DNA from: Tomitella gaofuii
GTDB lineage: Bacteria > Actinomycetota > Actinomycetes > Mycobacteriales > Mycobacteriaceae
NCBI RefSeq assembly: GCF_014126825.1
Contig: NZ_CP059900.1
Span: 496,001-560,000 of the forward strand
DNA length: 64,000 nt
Direction: 5' to 3'
The notes beneath the pieces were generated by a model, which had not been told where the DNA came from, did no database searches, and saw only the letters and a list, made by a program, of their open reading frames with translations. Numbering within the stretch: the first letter of the stretch is position 1; the number at the start of each line of letters is the position of its first letter. A program made the position numbers and the translations under genes. Below are positions 45,727 through 54,490 of the stretch, one piece after another.

Positions 45727-47082
45727 CTACCCGAACCCGTTCGCGGTGACGAGGTCGGCGGGCAGCTGCTTGTCCTCGGCGAGCAGCTGGAAGAACCGCT
45801 GTGCCCGGTCGCGATCCCAGAACAGCGCGTTGCCGGACGAGGTGTCCTCGAACCCGCCGATGGGCACCGTGGTGGTGACGGGCCCGGATTTGAGCGCCCA
45901 CGCCAGTCGCGCCAGGTCCCAGATGTGGGTGCCCTCGTCGACGGTGAGCGACGAGACGCCGCGGTCCACCGTGTTCCACAGGCGCACCGGGTTGAGCCAC
46001 GTCGTCGGCTTGGCCACGGTGGAGGCGAGCGTGTCGACGAACTGGCGCTGGTTGGCCATGCGGTCCAGGTCGGAGCCGGGCAGTGCGTAGCGTTCGCGCA
46101 CGAAGTCCAGCGCCATGGCCCCGTCGTACTTCTGGCAGCCGGCGGGCAGCGAGATGTTGTGGGCCGGATCCTCCACCGCCTGGTCCAGGCACAGCTTCAC
46201 CCCGCCGACGGCGTCGACCACCCCGGCGAACCCGCCGAAGCCGATCTCCGCGTAGTGGTCGATGCGCAGCCCCGTGGCGCCCTCCACCGTCTGCACCAGC
46301 AGCTGCGGCCCGCCGATCGCGAAGGCGGCGTTGATCTTGTCCCTGCCGTGGCCGGGGATGGGCACGTAGGAGTCGCGGGGGATCGACACCATGGTGGGTT
46401 TGCCGGAGTCGGCCACGTGCATGAGCACGATCGTGTCGGTGCGGCCGTCGCCCACGTCGCCGCCGGTGTTGAGGGTGGCCTGCTGGTCCTCGGTGAGCCC
46501 GTAGCGGCTGTCGGAGCCGGCGATGAGCCAGTTGGTGCCCGCCGTCTGGGCCACGCGTCCCGGGTAGCCGGGCAGCGCGTCGACGCGGTGCAGCGAGCGG
46601 TCCAGGTAGATCACCAGCCCGCCGAACGCCAGGATGAGGAGGAGCAGCGCGATGAGGATGCCGCGACCCCAGCGGAACCGGCGCTTGCGGCGCGGCTTGG
46701 GCGGCCGACGGCGCGGGTCAGGCTGCCCGTAGCGGTCGGGGCCGCCGGGCCTGCGCGGGGGAGGACCCTGCGGCGGCGGGCCCTGCTGCCGACTTCCGCG
46801 GCGACGGTAGCGGGGATCGTCGTCGACGAAGGGCTCGGGGGTCTGGGTGGGCGCGTACTGGATGCCGTCGTGACGGGCGCCCTGCCGGTTCTGCCGTGGT
46901 TGCCGGGGCTGCGGGGGCCGCTGCTGCGGCGCCTGCGGACGCTGCCGAGGATCCTGCGACCACGCCTGCGGGGGGCCGGGCTGCGGGCCGGGCGCCCCGT
47001 AATGGCGGGTCCGGTCGGCGTCGCGGCCCTGCGGGGGGCCGGGTCGGCGGCCCCGCGGCGGCGGAGGGGGATCGGCATTCAC
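45727..47082 (-). CDS. LytR-CpsA-Psr (LCP) family cell-wall ligase
   Basis: 451 aa. A long Pro/Gln/Arg-rich cytoplasmic region (1-140), one membrane helix (GILIALLLLILAFGGLVIYLD) and an extracytoplasmic LCP domain. Conserved features are WLIAGSDSRYGL, GRTDTIVLMHV, SIPRDSYVPIPGHGRDKINAAFAIGG and FVRERYALPGSDLDRMANQRQFV, with the Arg and Asp residues that bind the polyprenyl-phosphate. LCP enzymes attach arabinogalactan to peptidoglycan in Mycobacteriales. Synteny matches Rv3840. The ATG at 47082 heads a 164-nt gap from the nitroreductase gene. Confidence 0.92.
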   Translation of the reverse strand: MNADPPPPPRGRRPGPPQGRDADRTRHYGAPGPQPGPPQAWSQDPRQRPQAPQQRPPQPRQPRQNRQGARHDGIQYAPTQTPEPFVDDDPRYRRRGSRQQGPPPQGPPPRRPGGPDRYGQPDPRRRPPKPRRKRRFRWGRGILIALLLLILAFGGLVIYLDRSLHRVDALPGYPGRVAQTAGTNWLIAGSDSRYGLTEDQQATLNTGGDVGDGRTDTIVLMHVADSGKPTMVSIPRDSYVPIPGHGRDKINAAFAIGGPQLLVQTVEGATGLRIDHYAEIGFGGFAGVVDAVGGVKLCLDQAVEDPAHNISLPAGCQKYDGAMALDFVRERYALPGSDLDRMANQRQFVDTLASTVAKPTTWLNPVRLWNTVDRGVSSLTVDEGTHIWDLARLAWALKSGPVTTTVPIGGFEDTSSGNALFWDRDRAQRFFQLLAEDKQLPADLVTANGFG

Positions 47083-47246
47083 GACCGTCGACTTTACGCA
47101 AAGTTCCGCCGGCGCCGCGGTCGCGGCGGGCGCCCGGGCCCGCTCCCGCCGCCGAGCTGGTGGTTTCCCGGTACTCGGTCGGCGGTGGAGTCACGTCGTT
47201 CGGGCAGCGGAGAACCGCCGAGCCGGCGGGAGCGGAGACAGCGTGG

Positions 47247-47777
47247 CTACGCGCCGTCGTCCTCCCAACCGATGCAGGTGAGGATACGGTCCAGCGGCGT
47301 GCGGCCGGTGGGGACGGCGGATCGACCGTGCGGGGCGGCGGCGGGGAACCCCACCGCGAGCGCGTGCACGGCCTGCCACGGCGTCGGGGCTCCGCAGATG
47401 CGGGCGGCGCGGACGGTGTTGTCGTCGGGGAAGAACGTGGCCGGGCAGGACCCGATGCCCATCGCGTCCGCCGCCAGCACGACGGATTGGCAGAGGCGGC
47501 CCATGTCGAAGTCCGTGTCGCTTCCCGCCTCGGGATCGGAGAGGAGCACGATCACCGCCGGTGCGGTGCCCAGGTGGCCCGCGTATCGGCCGCATCGCGC
47601 GAGCCGGCGCTGCACCTCCCCGTCCGCCACTGCGACGAACCGCCAGGGTTGCCTGTTGCGCGCCGACCCGGTCCAGCGGGCGGCGTCGAGGATGCGCACG
47701 ATCGTCGCCCGCGGCACGGGGGCGTCGCGGAAATGCCGGGTGGCGCGCTGGCCGGAGACGGCGTCGAGGAGGTCCAC
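47247..47777 (-). CDS. Nitroreductase-family FMN protein
   Basis: 176 aa. Nitroreductase fold with VSGQRATRHFRDAPVP, AARWTGSARNRQPWRFV (FMN-binding Arg/Ser), DFDMGRLCQSVVLAADAMGIGSCPATFF and AVGFP. It reduces a quinone, nitro compound or flavin with NAD(P)H; substrate unknown. The GTG at 47777 is chosen because the family signature begins immediately after it. It lies 31 nt downstream of the CPBP protease gene. Confidence 0.85.
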   Translation of the reverse strand: MDLLDAVSGQRATRHFRDAPVPRATIVRILDAARWTGSARNRQPWRFVAVADGEVQRRLARCGRYAGHLGTAPAVIVLLSDPEAGSDTDFDMGRLCQSVVLAADAMGIGSCPATFFPDDNTVRAARICGAPTPWQAVHALAVGFPAAAPHGRSAVPTGRTPLDRILTCIGWEDDGA

Positions 47778-47808
47778 GGGGCCAGTCTCGCAGGAGGCGT
47801 CCGCGCGG

Positions 47809-48612
47809 TCAGTGCAGCCAGCCCAGGTGCGGGGCCAGCAGCGCGTAGCCGACGAAGGCGACGATGTCGATGAGCGCGTGCGCGATGATGAGCGGCACCA
47901 GCCGGCCCGTGCGTTGCCAGTACCGGCCGAAGACGAGCCCCATCGCGACATTGCCCAGCCCGCCGCCGATGCCCTGGTAGAGGTGGTAGCTGCCGCGCAG
48001 CAGGGCCGACGCCGCGAGCGCCGCGTTGGGCGACCAGCCCAGGCGCCGCAGCCGGGTGAGCAGGTAGCCCACCACCAGGGTCTCCTCGGCGACGGCGTTG
48101 GCCACGGCCCACAGCACGAGCACGGGGATGCGCCACCAGTGGTCGTCCAGGGTGGTGGGGACCACCTCGACATTGAGCCCCAGCGCCCGGGCCGCCAGGT
48201 ACAGGCCCAGCCCGGGCAGTCCGATCAGCGCGGCCAGCCCGATGCCGTGCGCGCACTCGCGTACCCGCGGGGGCACGAGGCCGGCCAGGCGGGGGCCGAC
48301 GCCGCTGCGCCACAGCAGGTACATCGCCAGACCGGCGGTGGCGACGAGCCGGGCGATGCCGAGCAGCTGGTAGCCCAGGTCGATGAGCCCGTTCTGCGCC
48401 CGCGAGGTGTTGAGCGCCACCGCCTGGCCGCCGATCCCGCCGGGCGACAGCGCGCTCTGCGCCAGCGAGAGGATCGCGGAGATGCCGCTGTAGCCGAAGG
48501 TGATGAGCAGCAGGAAGGCGATTTCGAGCCAGATGATGCGGCGGGCGCGCCGGTCGGTCTGCGCGGGCACGTCGACCGCCGGGGCGGAGGGGCGCAGCCA
48601 GTCGCGGATCAC
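47809..48612 (-). CDS. CPBP-family intramembrane metalloprotease
   Basis: 267 aa, seven or eight membrane helices. The CPBP (Rce1-like) motifs are VAEETLVVGYLLTRL (EExxxxR-type), SYHLYQG and a late AHALIDIVAF, giving the Glu and His metal ligands. In bacteria these proteins act in peptide maturation or immunity to bacteriocins, or have unknown roles. The GTG at 48612 is followed by an N-terminal cytoplasmic stretch of about 25 residues. The upstream extension of this frame overlaps the DUF2470 gene and is not real. Confidence 0.85.
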   Translation of the reverse strand: MIRDWLRPSAPAVDVPAQTDRRARRIIWLEIAFLLLITFGYSGISAILSLAQSALSPGGIGGQAVALNTSRAQNGLIDLGYQLLGIARLVATAGLAMYLLWRSGVGPRLAGLVPPRVRECAHGIGLAALIGLPGLGLYLAARALGLNVEVVPTTLDDHWWRIPVLVLWAVANAVAEETLVVGYLLTRLRRLGWSPNAALAASALLRGSYHLYQGIGGGLGNVAMGLVFGRYWQRTGRLVPLIIAHALIDIVAFVGYALLAPHLGWLH

Positions 48613-48641
48613 GCCTGCCACGCTAGCGGCCCGCGGGCGGT

Positions 48642-49424
48642 TCAGCGCACGGCGGTGATCTCCACCGGGTGCGGACAGCGGGCGAGGGCGCGGACGGCGC
48701 GGCCGAGTTCCATCGGGTCGTGCACGGTGCGGTTGAAGGGCATGCGCACGTCGGTGGTGCCGGAGTCGTCGGCCAGCACCTCGGCGACGCGCAGGGTGAT
48801 GCCGTGGCTGTCGATGGCCAGCGGGCGCACGCGGTTGCCGCGCAGCTCCGGCGGGAGGCGCCGGGCGAGCCCGGCGAGGATGTCGCCGTGCGCGAGCTCC
48901 ATGTGAGTGAGCCAGGCGTCCTCCATGAGGCAGAACGGGTCGGCGCGCGCGGTGCACAGCTCCACCGGGTCGACCACCTCGATGCCGTGGGTGTCCGCGA
49001 GGACGGCGCTCGTGGGCCACAGGACGGACAGGACGGCGCTGTGGCCCAGGTCCAGCAGGCCCTCGTGGGGGCGGGATTCGGCGATCTCCACGGCGAGCCT
49101 GCGTTGCGCGGACGGGGAGAGCCGCTCGAGGTAGCCGGCCAGCCAGGTGACCGAGCGGACGGGCCTGTCGGCGCCGAGCACCAGGTGGTCGGTGATCTCG
49201 AGGACCCCGGTGGGCATGGAGTCGCCGCCGCTGTGCTCGGCGGCCGTGCCGGGCAGCAGGAGGGCCAGGGCGCCGGTGTCCAGCGGGTGCTGCAGCGTGG
49301 GCTGGGTGAGCGACTCGGTGTCGTTGCCGCATTCGCCGCCCTCGCCGTCGAGGGCCAGGGTGGTCAGGCCGGGGCGGACGAGCGCGCTGCAGATGGTCTC
49401 GGCCGCCGTGGGTGCTGCCTGCAT
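48642..49424 (-). CDS. DUF2470-domain protein, iron-regulated (haem utilisation-type)
   Basis: 260 aa. The C-terminal DUF2470 domain (MEDAWLTHMELAHGDILAGLARR and HGITLRVAEVLADDSGTTDVRMPF) is found in HugZ/HutZ-like haem-degrading proteins, and the N-terminal part resembles a split-barrel flavin/haem domain. A 19-bp IdeR-type box at 49453-49471 upstream implies repression by iron. This fits M. tuberculosis Rv3839, reported in the IdeR regulon. The reaction itself is inferred. Confidence 0.82.
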   Translation of the reverse strand: MQAAPTAAETICSALVRPGLTTLALDGEGGECGNDTESLTQPTLQHPLDTGALALLLPGTAAEHSGGDSMPTGVLEITDHLVLGADRPVRSVTWLAGYLERLSPSAQRRLAVEIAESRPHEGLLDLGHSAVLSVLWPTSAVLADTHGIEVVDPVELCTARADPFCLMEDAWLTHMELAHGDILAGLARRLPPELRGNRVRPLAIDSHGITLRVAEVLADDSGTTDVRMPFNRTVHDPMELGRAVRALARCPHPVEITAVR

Positions 49425-49452
49425 GAGGTCTCCTTCGCCATCACCAATGAGG

Positions 49453-49471
49453 ATAGGTAACCCTAACCTAA
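49453..49471. promoter_or_regulatory. IdeR/DtxR iron box
   Basis: The 19-mer ATAGGTAACCCTAACCTAA matches the IdeR consensus TTAGGTTAGSCTAACCTAA (reverse strand) at 16 of 19 positions. It lies 29 nt upstream of the DUF2470 start, in promoter position. Confidence 0.8.
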
Positions 49472-49530
49472 GAGTGCGGCCTGCGTCACCCTTGAATCCC
49501 GGATGCGCCGCGCGGGCCTACGGTGGAGCC

Positions 49531-50328
49531 GTGGAACTCCCGCTCACCCCGTCGGACGGCGCACAGCGCAAACCCAGGATGCCCCCGCCCTTGCGGCCGC
49601 CGCGCGAGCACGCCCGCAGGCCGCTGGCCGCCCGGCTCCTCGTCGGGCGCACACCGGGCGGTTCCGCGGAACCGCACGACGGCCGCGATGAGGCAGCCGG
49701 CCTTGTCGGTCCGGCGCACGTCCGCGCGTCGGACCTCGAGCGGGTCGTTGCCGGGGAGACGGGCGCCCCGGTGTTCGCGGCACTCGACGTGCCGCCGGAG
49801 CGGCTGTCCGCGGAGCCGCCGGTCCCGGTGGTGCGGTACCTGCTGGACGTCTCGGCGGACGAGCTCGATGAGGCGCTGGAGCTCGACGCGCCCGGCCCCG
49901 TCGCGATGCGCGTGCGCGGCGGCGGTGGCGACGGGGGGATCACCGTGCGCGAGTGCGCGGAACGGGCGGTGGCGGCGGGCCGGTCGCTGGTGCTGCCCGT
50001 GGACGCGGGGGCGGGGGACGTCGCCGACTTCCAGTCGAGCTTCGTGCACTCGGACGCCGGATACCTCGCGGAGGTCGATGACGCGGCGGGCGTGGTGCGG
50101 GTGCTCGCGTGCGCGGTGGCCGGGATCAGCGGCGGCGACGTGCGCGCGGCGTTCGATCGGCCCGACGTCGACTACCTGTTGTCGCTGAGCGACATGGCAG
50201 CCGACGCCGTGCGTGGGCTGCTGCTGGGCGTGCTGGTGCCCGACCCCCGCACCGTGGCGGAGGAGCTGGCCGCCCTGGGCTTCGGCGCGCAGGGGGCCGC
50301 GGAGGAGGTGCCGGACTGGTACTCGTGA
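49531..50328 (+). CDS. Conserved hypothetical protein, unknown
   Basis: A 265-aa soluble acidic protein. An N-terminal Pro/Arg-rich part (to about 60) precedes a compact alpha/beta domain (VVRYLLDVSADELDEALEL, FQSSFVHSDAGYLAEVDD, PDVDYLLSLSDMAADAV and DPRTVAEELAALGFG). No family is recognised. TACGGT at 49519-49524 lies 6 nt before the GTG, suggesting a leaderless start. It diverges from the iron-regulated gene. Confidence 0.65.
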   Translation: MELPLTPSDGAQRKPRMPPPLRPPREHARRPLAARLLVGRTPGGSAEPHDGRDEAAGLVGPAHVRASDLERVVAGETGAPVFAALDVPPERLSAEPPVPVVRYLLDVSADELDEALELDAPGPVAMRVRGGGGDGGITVRECAERAVAAGRSLVLPVDAGAGDVADFQSSFVHSDAGYLAEVDDAAGVVRVLACAVAGISGGDVRAAFDRPDVDYLLSLSDMAADAVRGLLLGVLVPDPRTVAEELAALGFGAQGAAEEVPDWYS

Positions 50329-50350
50329 TCCGCGCGCACGGCAGCGCGCG

Positions 50351-50896
50351 TCAGCGGTCGTAGAACCCGGGCGAGGCGTCGACGCGCAGCCGGGTGAGCG
50401 CGCGGTAGCTGATCAGCCAGCGGCCGCCCACCTTCCGGTACTCCTCGTGGTAGTGGCCGTAGCCGTGCAGCCACTCTTCGGTGTCCTCGTCCGCGGAGCC
50501 GGACCCCGGGCGCGTCCACCACAGCCGGTCCTCCATGGCCCACACGCCGCGGGCGGTGGTGTCGGAGGTCAGCTCGATCTCCGGGGTGTGCGCGTGGTGG
50601 ACGCTGGTGACGGGGCGCTCGCCGTCGAGCGTCGCCCGGATCGCCTCCGTCAACGCCGCCCCGCCGGTGACGGGGGCGGCGCCGTTCCCGTCGGCCGCGG
50701 CATCGGAGCCGGACGACGGCTGGGCGGCGCCCTGGCTGCGCCACGAGTCGCTCACCACGTCGTCGGTGTGGAATGAGGCGTAGCCGTCCCAGTTCTTGGT
50801 GTCCATGCAGCGCAGGCGTCCGGCGAAGGTGCGCTTGATCTCCTCGACGGCGAGGAGCTGTTCTGCGGGGGAGAGCGTGAGACTGGCTGTGGTCAT
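50351..50896 (-). CDS. SnoaL-like / NTF2-fold protein
   Basis: 181 aa. The pattern AVEEIKRTFAGRLRCMDTKNWDGYASFHTDDVVSD, ARGVWAMEDRLWW and HGYGHYHEEYRKVGGRWLISYRALTRLRVD is that of the SnoaL/NTF2-like superfamily used by aromatic-hydrocarbon and steroid enzymes. A Ser/Ala/Gly insert around residues 55-80 is unusual. The ligand is unknown. It may be in one unit with the quinone-reductase gene upstream, 132 nt away. Confidence 0.8.
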   Translation of the reverse strand: MTTASLTLSPAEQLLAVEEIKRTFAGRLRCMDTKNWDGYASFHTDDVVSDSWRSQGAAQPSSGSDAAADGNGAAPVTGGAALTEAIRATLDGERPVTSVHHAHTPEIELTSDTTARGVWAMEDRLWWTRPGSGSADEDTEEWLHGYGHYHEEYRKVGGRWLISYRALTRLRVDASPGFYDR

Positions 50897-51028
50897 GCGG
50901 CGTCCTTACGAGTCATGCAGTGTCCTTAGAGGTCATACGGGGGCACTGGGCCGTCCATCCTGGTCACCGCCGACGCTCACACCCCGGGCCCGCCGCCACA
51001 ACGGCCGGTGCCGCCAGCCGGGACGCCG

Positions 51029-51994
51029 CTACCGCACCGTGAGCACCTGCTTGCCCACCGCCGTCCGGTTCTCCATCGCGGCCAAGGCCTGCCCGGCGTC
51101 GTCGAGCGGGTAGGTGGCGCCGATGATGGGGTCCAAGGTGCCGGCCTCCATGAGCGGCAGCAGGTCACGCCACTGCTCCTGCAGGTAGCCGCGGTTGGCC
51201 AGCCAGAACTCGCCCCAGCCGACGCCCACCACCGAGGTGTTGTGCAGCAGCAGCCGGTTGACCTTGACGGTGGGGATCTCGCCGCCGGTGAAGCCGATGA
51301 CCAGCAGCCGGCCCTCGCGGGACAGGCTGCGCAGCGAGTCGGTGAACCGGCTGCCGCCCACCGGGTCCACCACCACATCCACGCCGCGGTGGTCGGTGAT
51401 CTTGTTGGCGGCCACCAGGAACCCGTCGGCGGGCACGATCTCATCCGCCCCGGCCCGGCGGGCCAGGTCCGCCTTGGCACCGTCGGAGGTGACGCCGATG
51501 ACCTCCGCGCCCAGCGCCTTGGCCAGCTGGGTGGCCGCGGTGCCGACGCCGCCGCCGGCGCCGTGCACCAGGACGATCTCGCCGGACTGCAGGCGGCCAC
51601 GCCGGGTGAGGGCGAAGTGCACGGTGAGCAGGTTCATCGGCACCGCCGCGCCCTGCTCGAACGAGTAGTGCTCCGGCAGCGGGAACACCTGCGCGGGGTC
51701 CGCCGCCACCGACTCGGCGAACCCTCCGAAGCCGGGAAACGCGGCCACCCTGTCGCCCTCGGCGAAGCCGCTGCCCTCCGGGGCCGAGCGCACCACGCCC
51801 GCCACCTCCGCGCCGGGGATGAACGGCGTGGGCATCTTGATCTGGTACTGGCCGCGGGTCTGCAGCACGTCCGGGAACGTCACCCCGGCGGCGTGCACGT
51901 CGATGAGCACGTGGGTGCCGGCGGCCGGTTCGGGGACGTCGTGCACCTCGACCGCCGACGGACCGTCGAGCCGGGTGACCTGTACCGCGCGCAT
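51029..51994 (-). CDS. Zinc-free NADPH:quinone oxidoreductase (MDR family)
   Basis: 321 aa. MDR/QOR fold: MRAVQVTRLDGPSAVEVHDVPEP, DVLQTRGQYQIKMPTPFIPGAEVAG, the nucleotide motif VHGAGGGVGTAATQLAKALGAEVIG and the late VVGVGWGEFW. The zinc ligands of alcohol dehydrogenases are absent, as in quinone reductases. It may act on quinones, enoyl thioesters or zeta-crystallin-type substrates. The ATG at 51994 follows GAGAGGAG. It is divergent from pheA. Confidence 0.9.
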   Translation of the reverse strand: MRAVQVTRLDGPSAVEVHDVPEPAAGTHVLIDVHAAGVTFPDVLQTRGQYQIKMPTPFIPGAEVAGVVRSAPEGSGFAEGDRVAAFPGFGGFAESVAADPAQVFPLPEHYSFEQGAAVPMNLLTVHFALTRRGRLQSGEIVLVHGAGGGVGTAATQLAKALGAEVIGVTSDGAKADLARRAGADEIVPADGFLVAANKITDHRGVDVVVDPVGGSRFTDSLRSLSREGRLLVIGFTGGEIPTVKVNRLLLHNTSVVGVGWGEFWLANRGYLQEQWRDLLPLMEAGTLDPIIGATYPLDDAGQALAAMENRTAVGKQVLTVR

Positions 51995-52111
51995 TGGCGC
52001 TCCTCTCACGAGTGGGGCGTGCAATGGTGCGGATGCACCGGGGGTTCCTCTGCGGCTCAACCCTATGCCCGCGGGCGGCCCGGCGGCGCGGATTTCGTTA
52101 GTGTGCTGTAC

Positions 52112-53089
52112 GTGGAGCGCAGTGGACTTGACCCCGGTGGAATCGGCGGATCGCGGCCGGAGCGGGTCGCCTACTTCGGGCCGTCGGGCACGTTCACCGA
52201 GGCGGCACTGAGCCGGTTCGAGGACGAGGGCCGGCTGACCGAGCTGGGCGCGCCGGGGCCGGTGGAACGCCTGGCGGCGGACAGCCAGCGCGCGGCGCTG
52301 GACATGGTGCGCTCGGGTGCGGCCGACCTGGCGTGCGTGCCCATCGAGAGCTCCATCGACGGACCGGTGCTGCCCACCCTGGACCCGCTCGCCGAGGGCA
52401 CACGGCTGCAGATCTTCGCGGAGACTGAGCTGGACATCGCCTTCACCATCGTCGCGTCCCCGGGCATGACGGTGGAGGCCGTGCAGACCGTCGGCGCGTA
52501 TCCGGTGGCGGCGGCGCAGGTGCGGCAGTGGCTGGCGGCACGGATGCCGCACGCGCGCGTCGTCCCCGCGTCCTCCAATGCGGGCGCCGCTGAGGACGTC
52601 GCCGCCGGGACGGTGGACGCGGGCGTGTCGACGGCGCTGGCCGGCGCGCGACTGGGGCTACAGACGTTGGCCGACGGCGTCGTGGACGTGGAGGGAGCGC
52701 GCACGCGGTTCGTACTGGTGGGCCGGCCGGGGCCGACGCCGCCGCGCACCGGCGCCGACCGGACCGGCGTGTTCCTCTATCTGCCCAACGAGCCGGGGTC
52801 GCTGGCGCAGGCGCTCATGCAGTTCTCCATCCGCGGGGTGGACCTCACGCGCATCGCCTCGCGGCCGACGCGCTCGGGGCTGGGCAACTACTACTTCCAG
52901 CTGGACTGCACCGGACACATCGACGACACCCCCGTGGCCGAGGTGCTCAAGGCGCTGCACCGCACCACCGCCGAGGTGCGGTATCTGGGATCGTGGCCGG
53001 CATCGCACACCGAGGGCACGCCGCCGCCGGCCGATCGTGAGACGGTGGACTGGTTGGAGCGGATGCGGCAGGGACGGGAGGCGACATGA
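52112..53089 (+). CDS. pheA: Prephenate dehydratase
   Basis: 325 aa. It turns prephenate into phenylpyruvate for phenylalanine synthesis. The catalytic periplasmic-binding-like domain has VAYFGPSGTFTEAAL, ADLACVPIESSIDGPVLPTLD and GARTRFVLVGRP. The C-terminal ACT domain (FLYLPNEPGSLAQALMQFSIRGVDLTRIASRPTR) carries Phe feedback. TAGTGT at 52099-52104 lies 7 nt before the GTG at 52112, so it is probably leaderless. The stop overlaps the next gene (ATGA), as in the mycobacterial pheA-Rv3837c pair. Confidence 0.94.
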   Translation: MERSGLDPGGIGGSRPERVAYFGPSGTFTEAALSRFEDEGRLTELGAPGPVERLAADSQRAALDMVRSGAADLACVPIESSIDGPVLPTLDPLAEGTRLQIFAETELDIAFTIVASPGMTVEAVQTVGAYPVAAAQVRQWLAARMPHARVVPASSNAGAAEDVAAGTVDAGVSTALAGARLGLQTLADGVVDVEGARTRFVLVGRPGPTPPRTGADRTGVFLYLPNEPGSLAQALMQFSIRGVDLTRIASRPTRSGLGNYYFQLDCTGHIDDTPVAEVLKALHRTTAEVRYLGSWPASHTEGTPPPADRETVDWLERMRQGREAT

Positions 53090-53763
53090 GCGGGCGGCTC
53101 ATCCTGGTGCGCCACGGGCAGACGGTGGCCAATGTCGCGAAGAAGCTCGACACGCTGCCGCCAGGGGCGCCGCTGACCGCGGCCGGCGAGCAGCAGGCGC
53201 TGGCGCTGGCCGAGCGGTTCGGCAGCGGCGGGCGGCCTGCGGTGCTCGTGTCGTCGGTGGCGTTGCGGGCACGGCAGACGGCGACGCCCGTGTCCGAGAC
53301 CGTCGACCGCGGGCTGGAGGTGGTCGAGGGGCTGCACGAGGTGCAGGCCGGCGACCTCGAGGGCCGCTCCGACGAGGACGCGCACAAGGTGTTCATGGGC
53401 GTGTTCCGCAGCTGGTACAAGGGCGACCTGGACGAGCGCATCCCCGGCGGGGAGAGCGGGCACGACGCGCTGGGACGGTACCTGCCGCAGCTGGACGAGC
53501 TGCGGGCCGCGCACCTGGGCAGGACGGACGCCGGCGCCTCTGGGGACATCGTGGTGGTGAGCCACGGCGCGATCATCCGCCTGGCCGTGACGGCGATGAG
53601 CGACGTGGATCCGGCCTTCGCCGTCACCAACCACCTGGACAACACCGACGCCGTGGTGCTGGCGCCCACGCCCGACGGCGGCTGGCGGCTCGAACAGTGG
53701 GGCGACAAGCTGCCGCCGTTCGAAGGGCCGTCGCGGGGCGGGGCCGACGACCCGATGGGGTGA
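53086..53763 (+). CDS. Histidine phosphatase (phosphoglycerate-mutase-like)
   Basis: 225 aa. The catalytic His is in ILVRHGQTVAN, the Arg in SSVALRARQTATP and the second His in VVVSHGAIIRLA. The acidic DLEGRSDEDAHKVF segment matches mycobacterial phosphatases of this group rather than glycolytic mutases. Overlapping its start with the pheA stop by 4 nt, it may work on a phosphorylated metabolite connected with aromatic synthesis; the substrate is unknown. Confidence 0.9.
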   Translation: MSGRLILVRHGQTVANVAKKLDTLPPGAPLTAAGEQQALALAERFGSGGRPAVLVSSVALRARQTATPVSETVDRGLEVVEGLHEVQAGDLEGRSDEDAHKVFMGVFRSWYKGDLDERIPGGESGHDALGRYLPQLDELRAAHLGRTDAGASGDIVVVSHGAIIRLAVTAMSDVDPAFAVTNHLDNTDAVVLAPTPDGGWRLEQWGDKLPPFEGPSRGGADDPMG

Positions 53764-53798
53764 GGGGCGGTCAGGACGGCGTCGACATCGGGCGTCGC

Positions 53799-54410
53799 TC
53801 AGGTGGCGAGGTTGAACAGCGGTATCGCGACCGCTACCGCGATGGGGATGAGCACCGCGTGATTCAGCCACGTATTCAGCAGCACGACGGCGACACATAC
53901 TTGCGCCTCCGGCGGGAGCCCGGGCAGGTCGGCCGTGAGCGTTGAACGACCGACGCCGGTGACCCGGATCGTGCTCGTGGAGCCGCGCGTCGCAGTGGGA
54001 TGGCCCACCAGGGTCTGATCGTCGACGCGTGTGTGGCTCTGCTGCCAGAATCCGGTGCGCCGGAAGCGGAAGACCCGCCCATCCGCGCTGGTGACGGTCC
54101 AGTTCTTGCGGCCGACGTGCTCCGCCGTGGCCAGTTCGCGATCGCCGTCGAGGAGAGTCTGCCGCGAACCGGTGATAGACGAGCGCAGGTGTAGCTCACG
54201 GCCGGCGACCGTCACCGCGCCGGCGTTGCCCCAGGCGCTCGCGCGGTAGTAGGCGGGCCCGGGCGCGCCGTAGTCGATCTCGTGGCGCATGCCCCAGGAA
54301 TCGGTCTGCGTCGTCACCAGCATGGGGTCACGGTAGCTGGTGACGTGCGAAGTGGCAGGGAGCAGATTGCCTAATGTATTGAGGTACGGCATAAGGCGGC
54401 GGTCGAACAT
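53799..54410 (-). CDS. Tubby/LURP-one-like protein, unknown
   Basis: 203 aa. The pattern of short strands with alternating hydrophobic residues (YYRASAWGNAGAVTVAGRELHLRSS, TAEHVGRKNWTVTSADGRVFRFRRTGFW) resembles phospholipid-scramblase/LURP-one/tubby-type domains. A hydrophobic C-terminus (AVVLLNTWLNHAVLIPIAVAVAIPLF) may bind or cross the membrane. No good ribosome site is seen at 54410; ATGs at 54392 or 54323 are alternatives. It diverges from the helicase gene by 80 nt and could belong to the island or the backbone. Confidence 0.55.
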   Translation of the reverse strand: MFDRRLMPYLNTLGNLLPATSHVTSYRDPMLVTTQTDSWGMRHEIDYGAPGPAYYRASAWGNAGAVTVAGRELHLRSSITGSRQTLLDGDRELATAEHVGRKNWTVTSADGRVFRFRRTGFWQQSHTRVDDQTLVGHPTATRGSTSTIRVTGVGRSTLTADLPGLPPEAQVCVAVVLLNTWLNHAVLIPIAVAVAIPLFNLAT

Positions 54411-54490
54411 CTGTACGTAATGGGATGTGAATGTGGCGCGGAATGCGTCGCGGCAACATTGTTGTCGGCGCCATGTGCTGAGATGTCTCC

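Noticed and set aside
53086-53763. Calling the histidine phosphatase a glycolytic phosphoglycerate mutase
   Set aside because: It lacks the longer insert of dPGM enzymes and sits with pheA, so only the superfamily is named.
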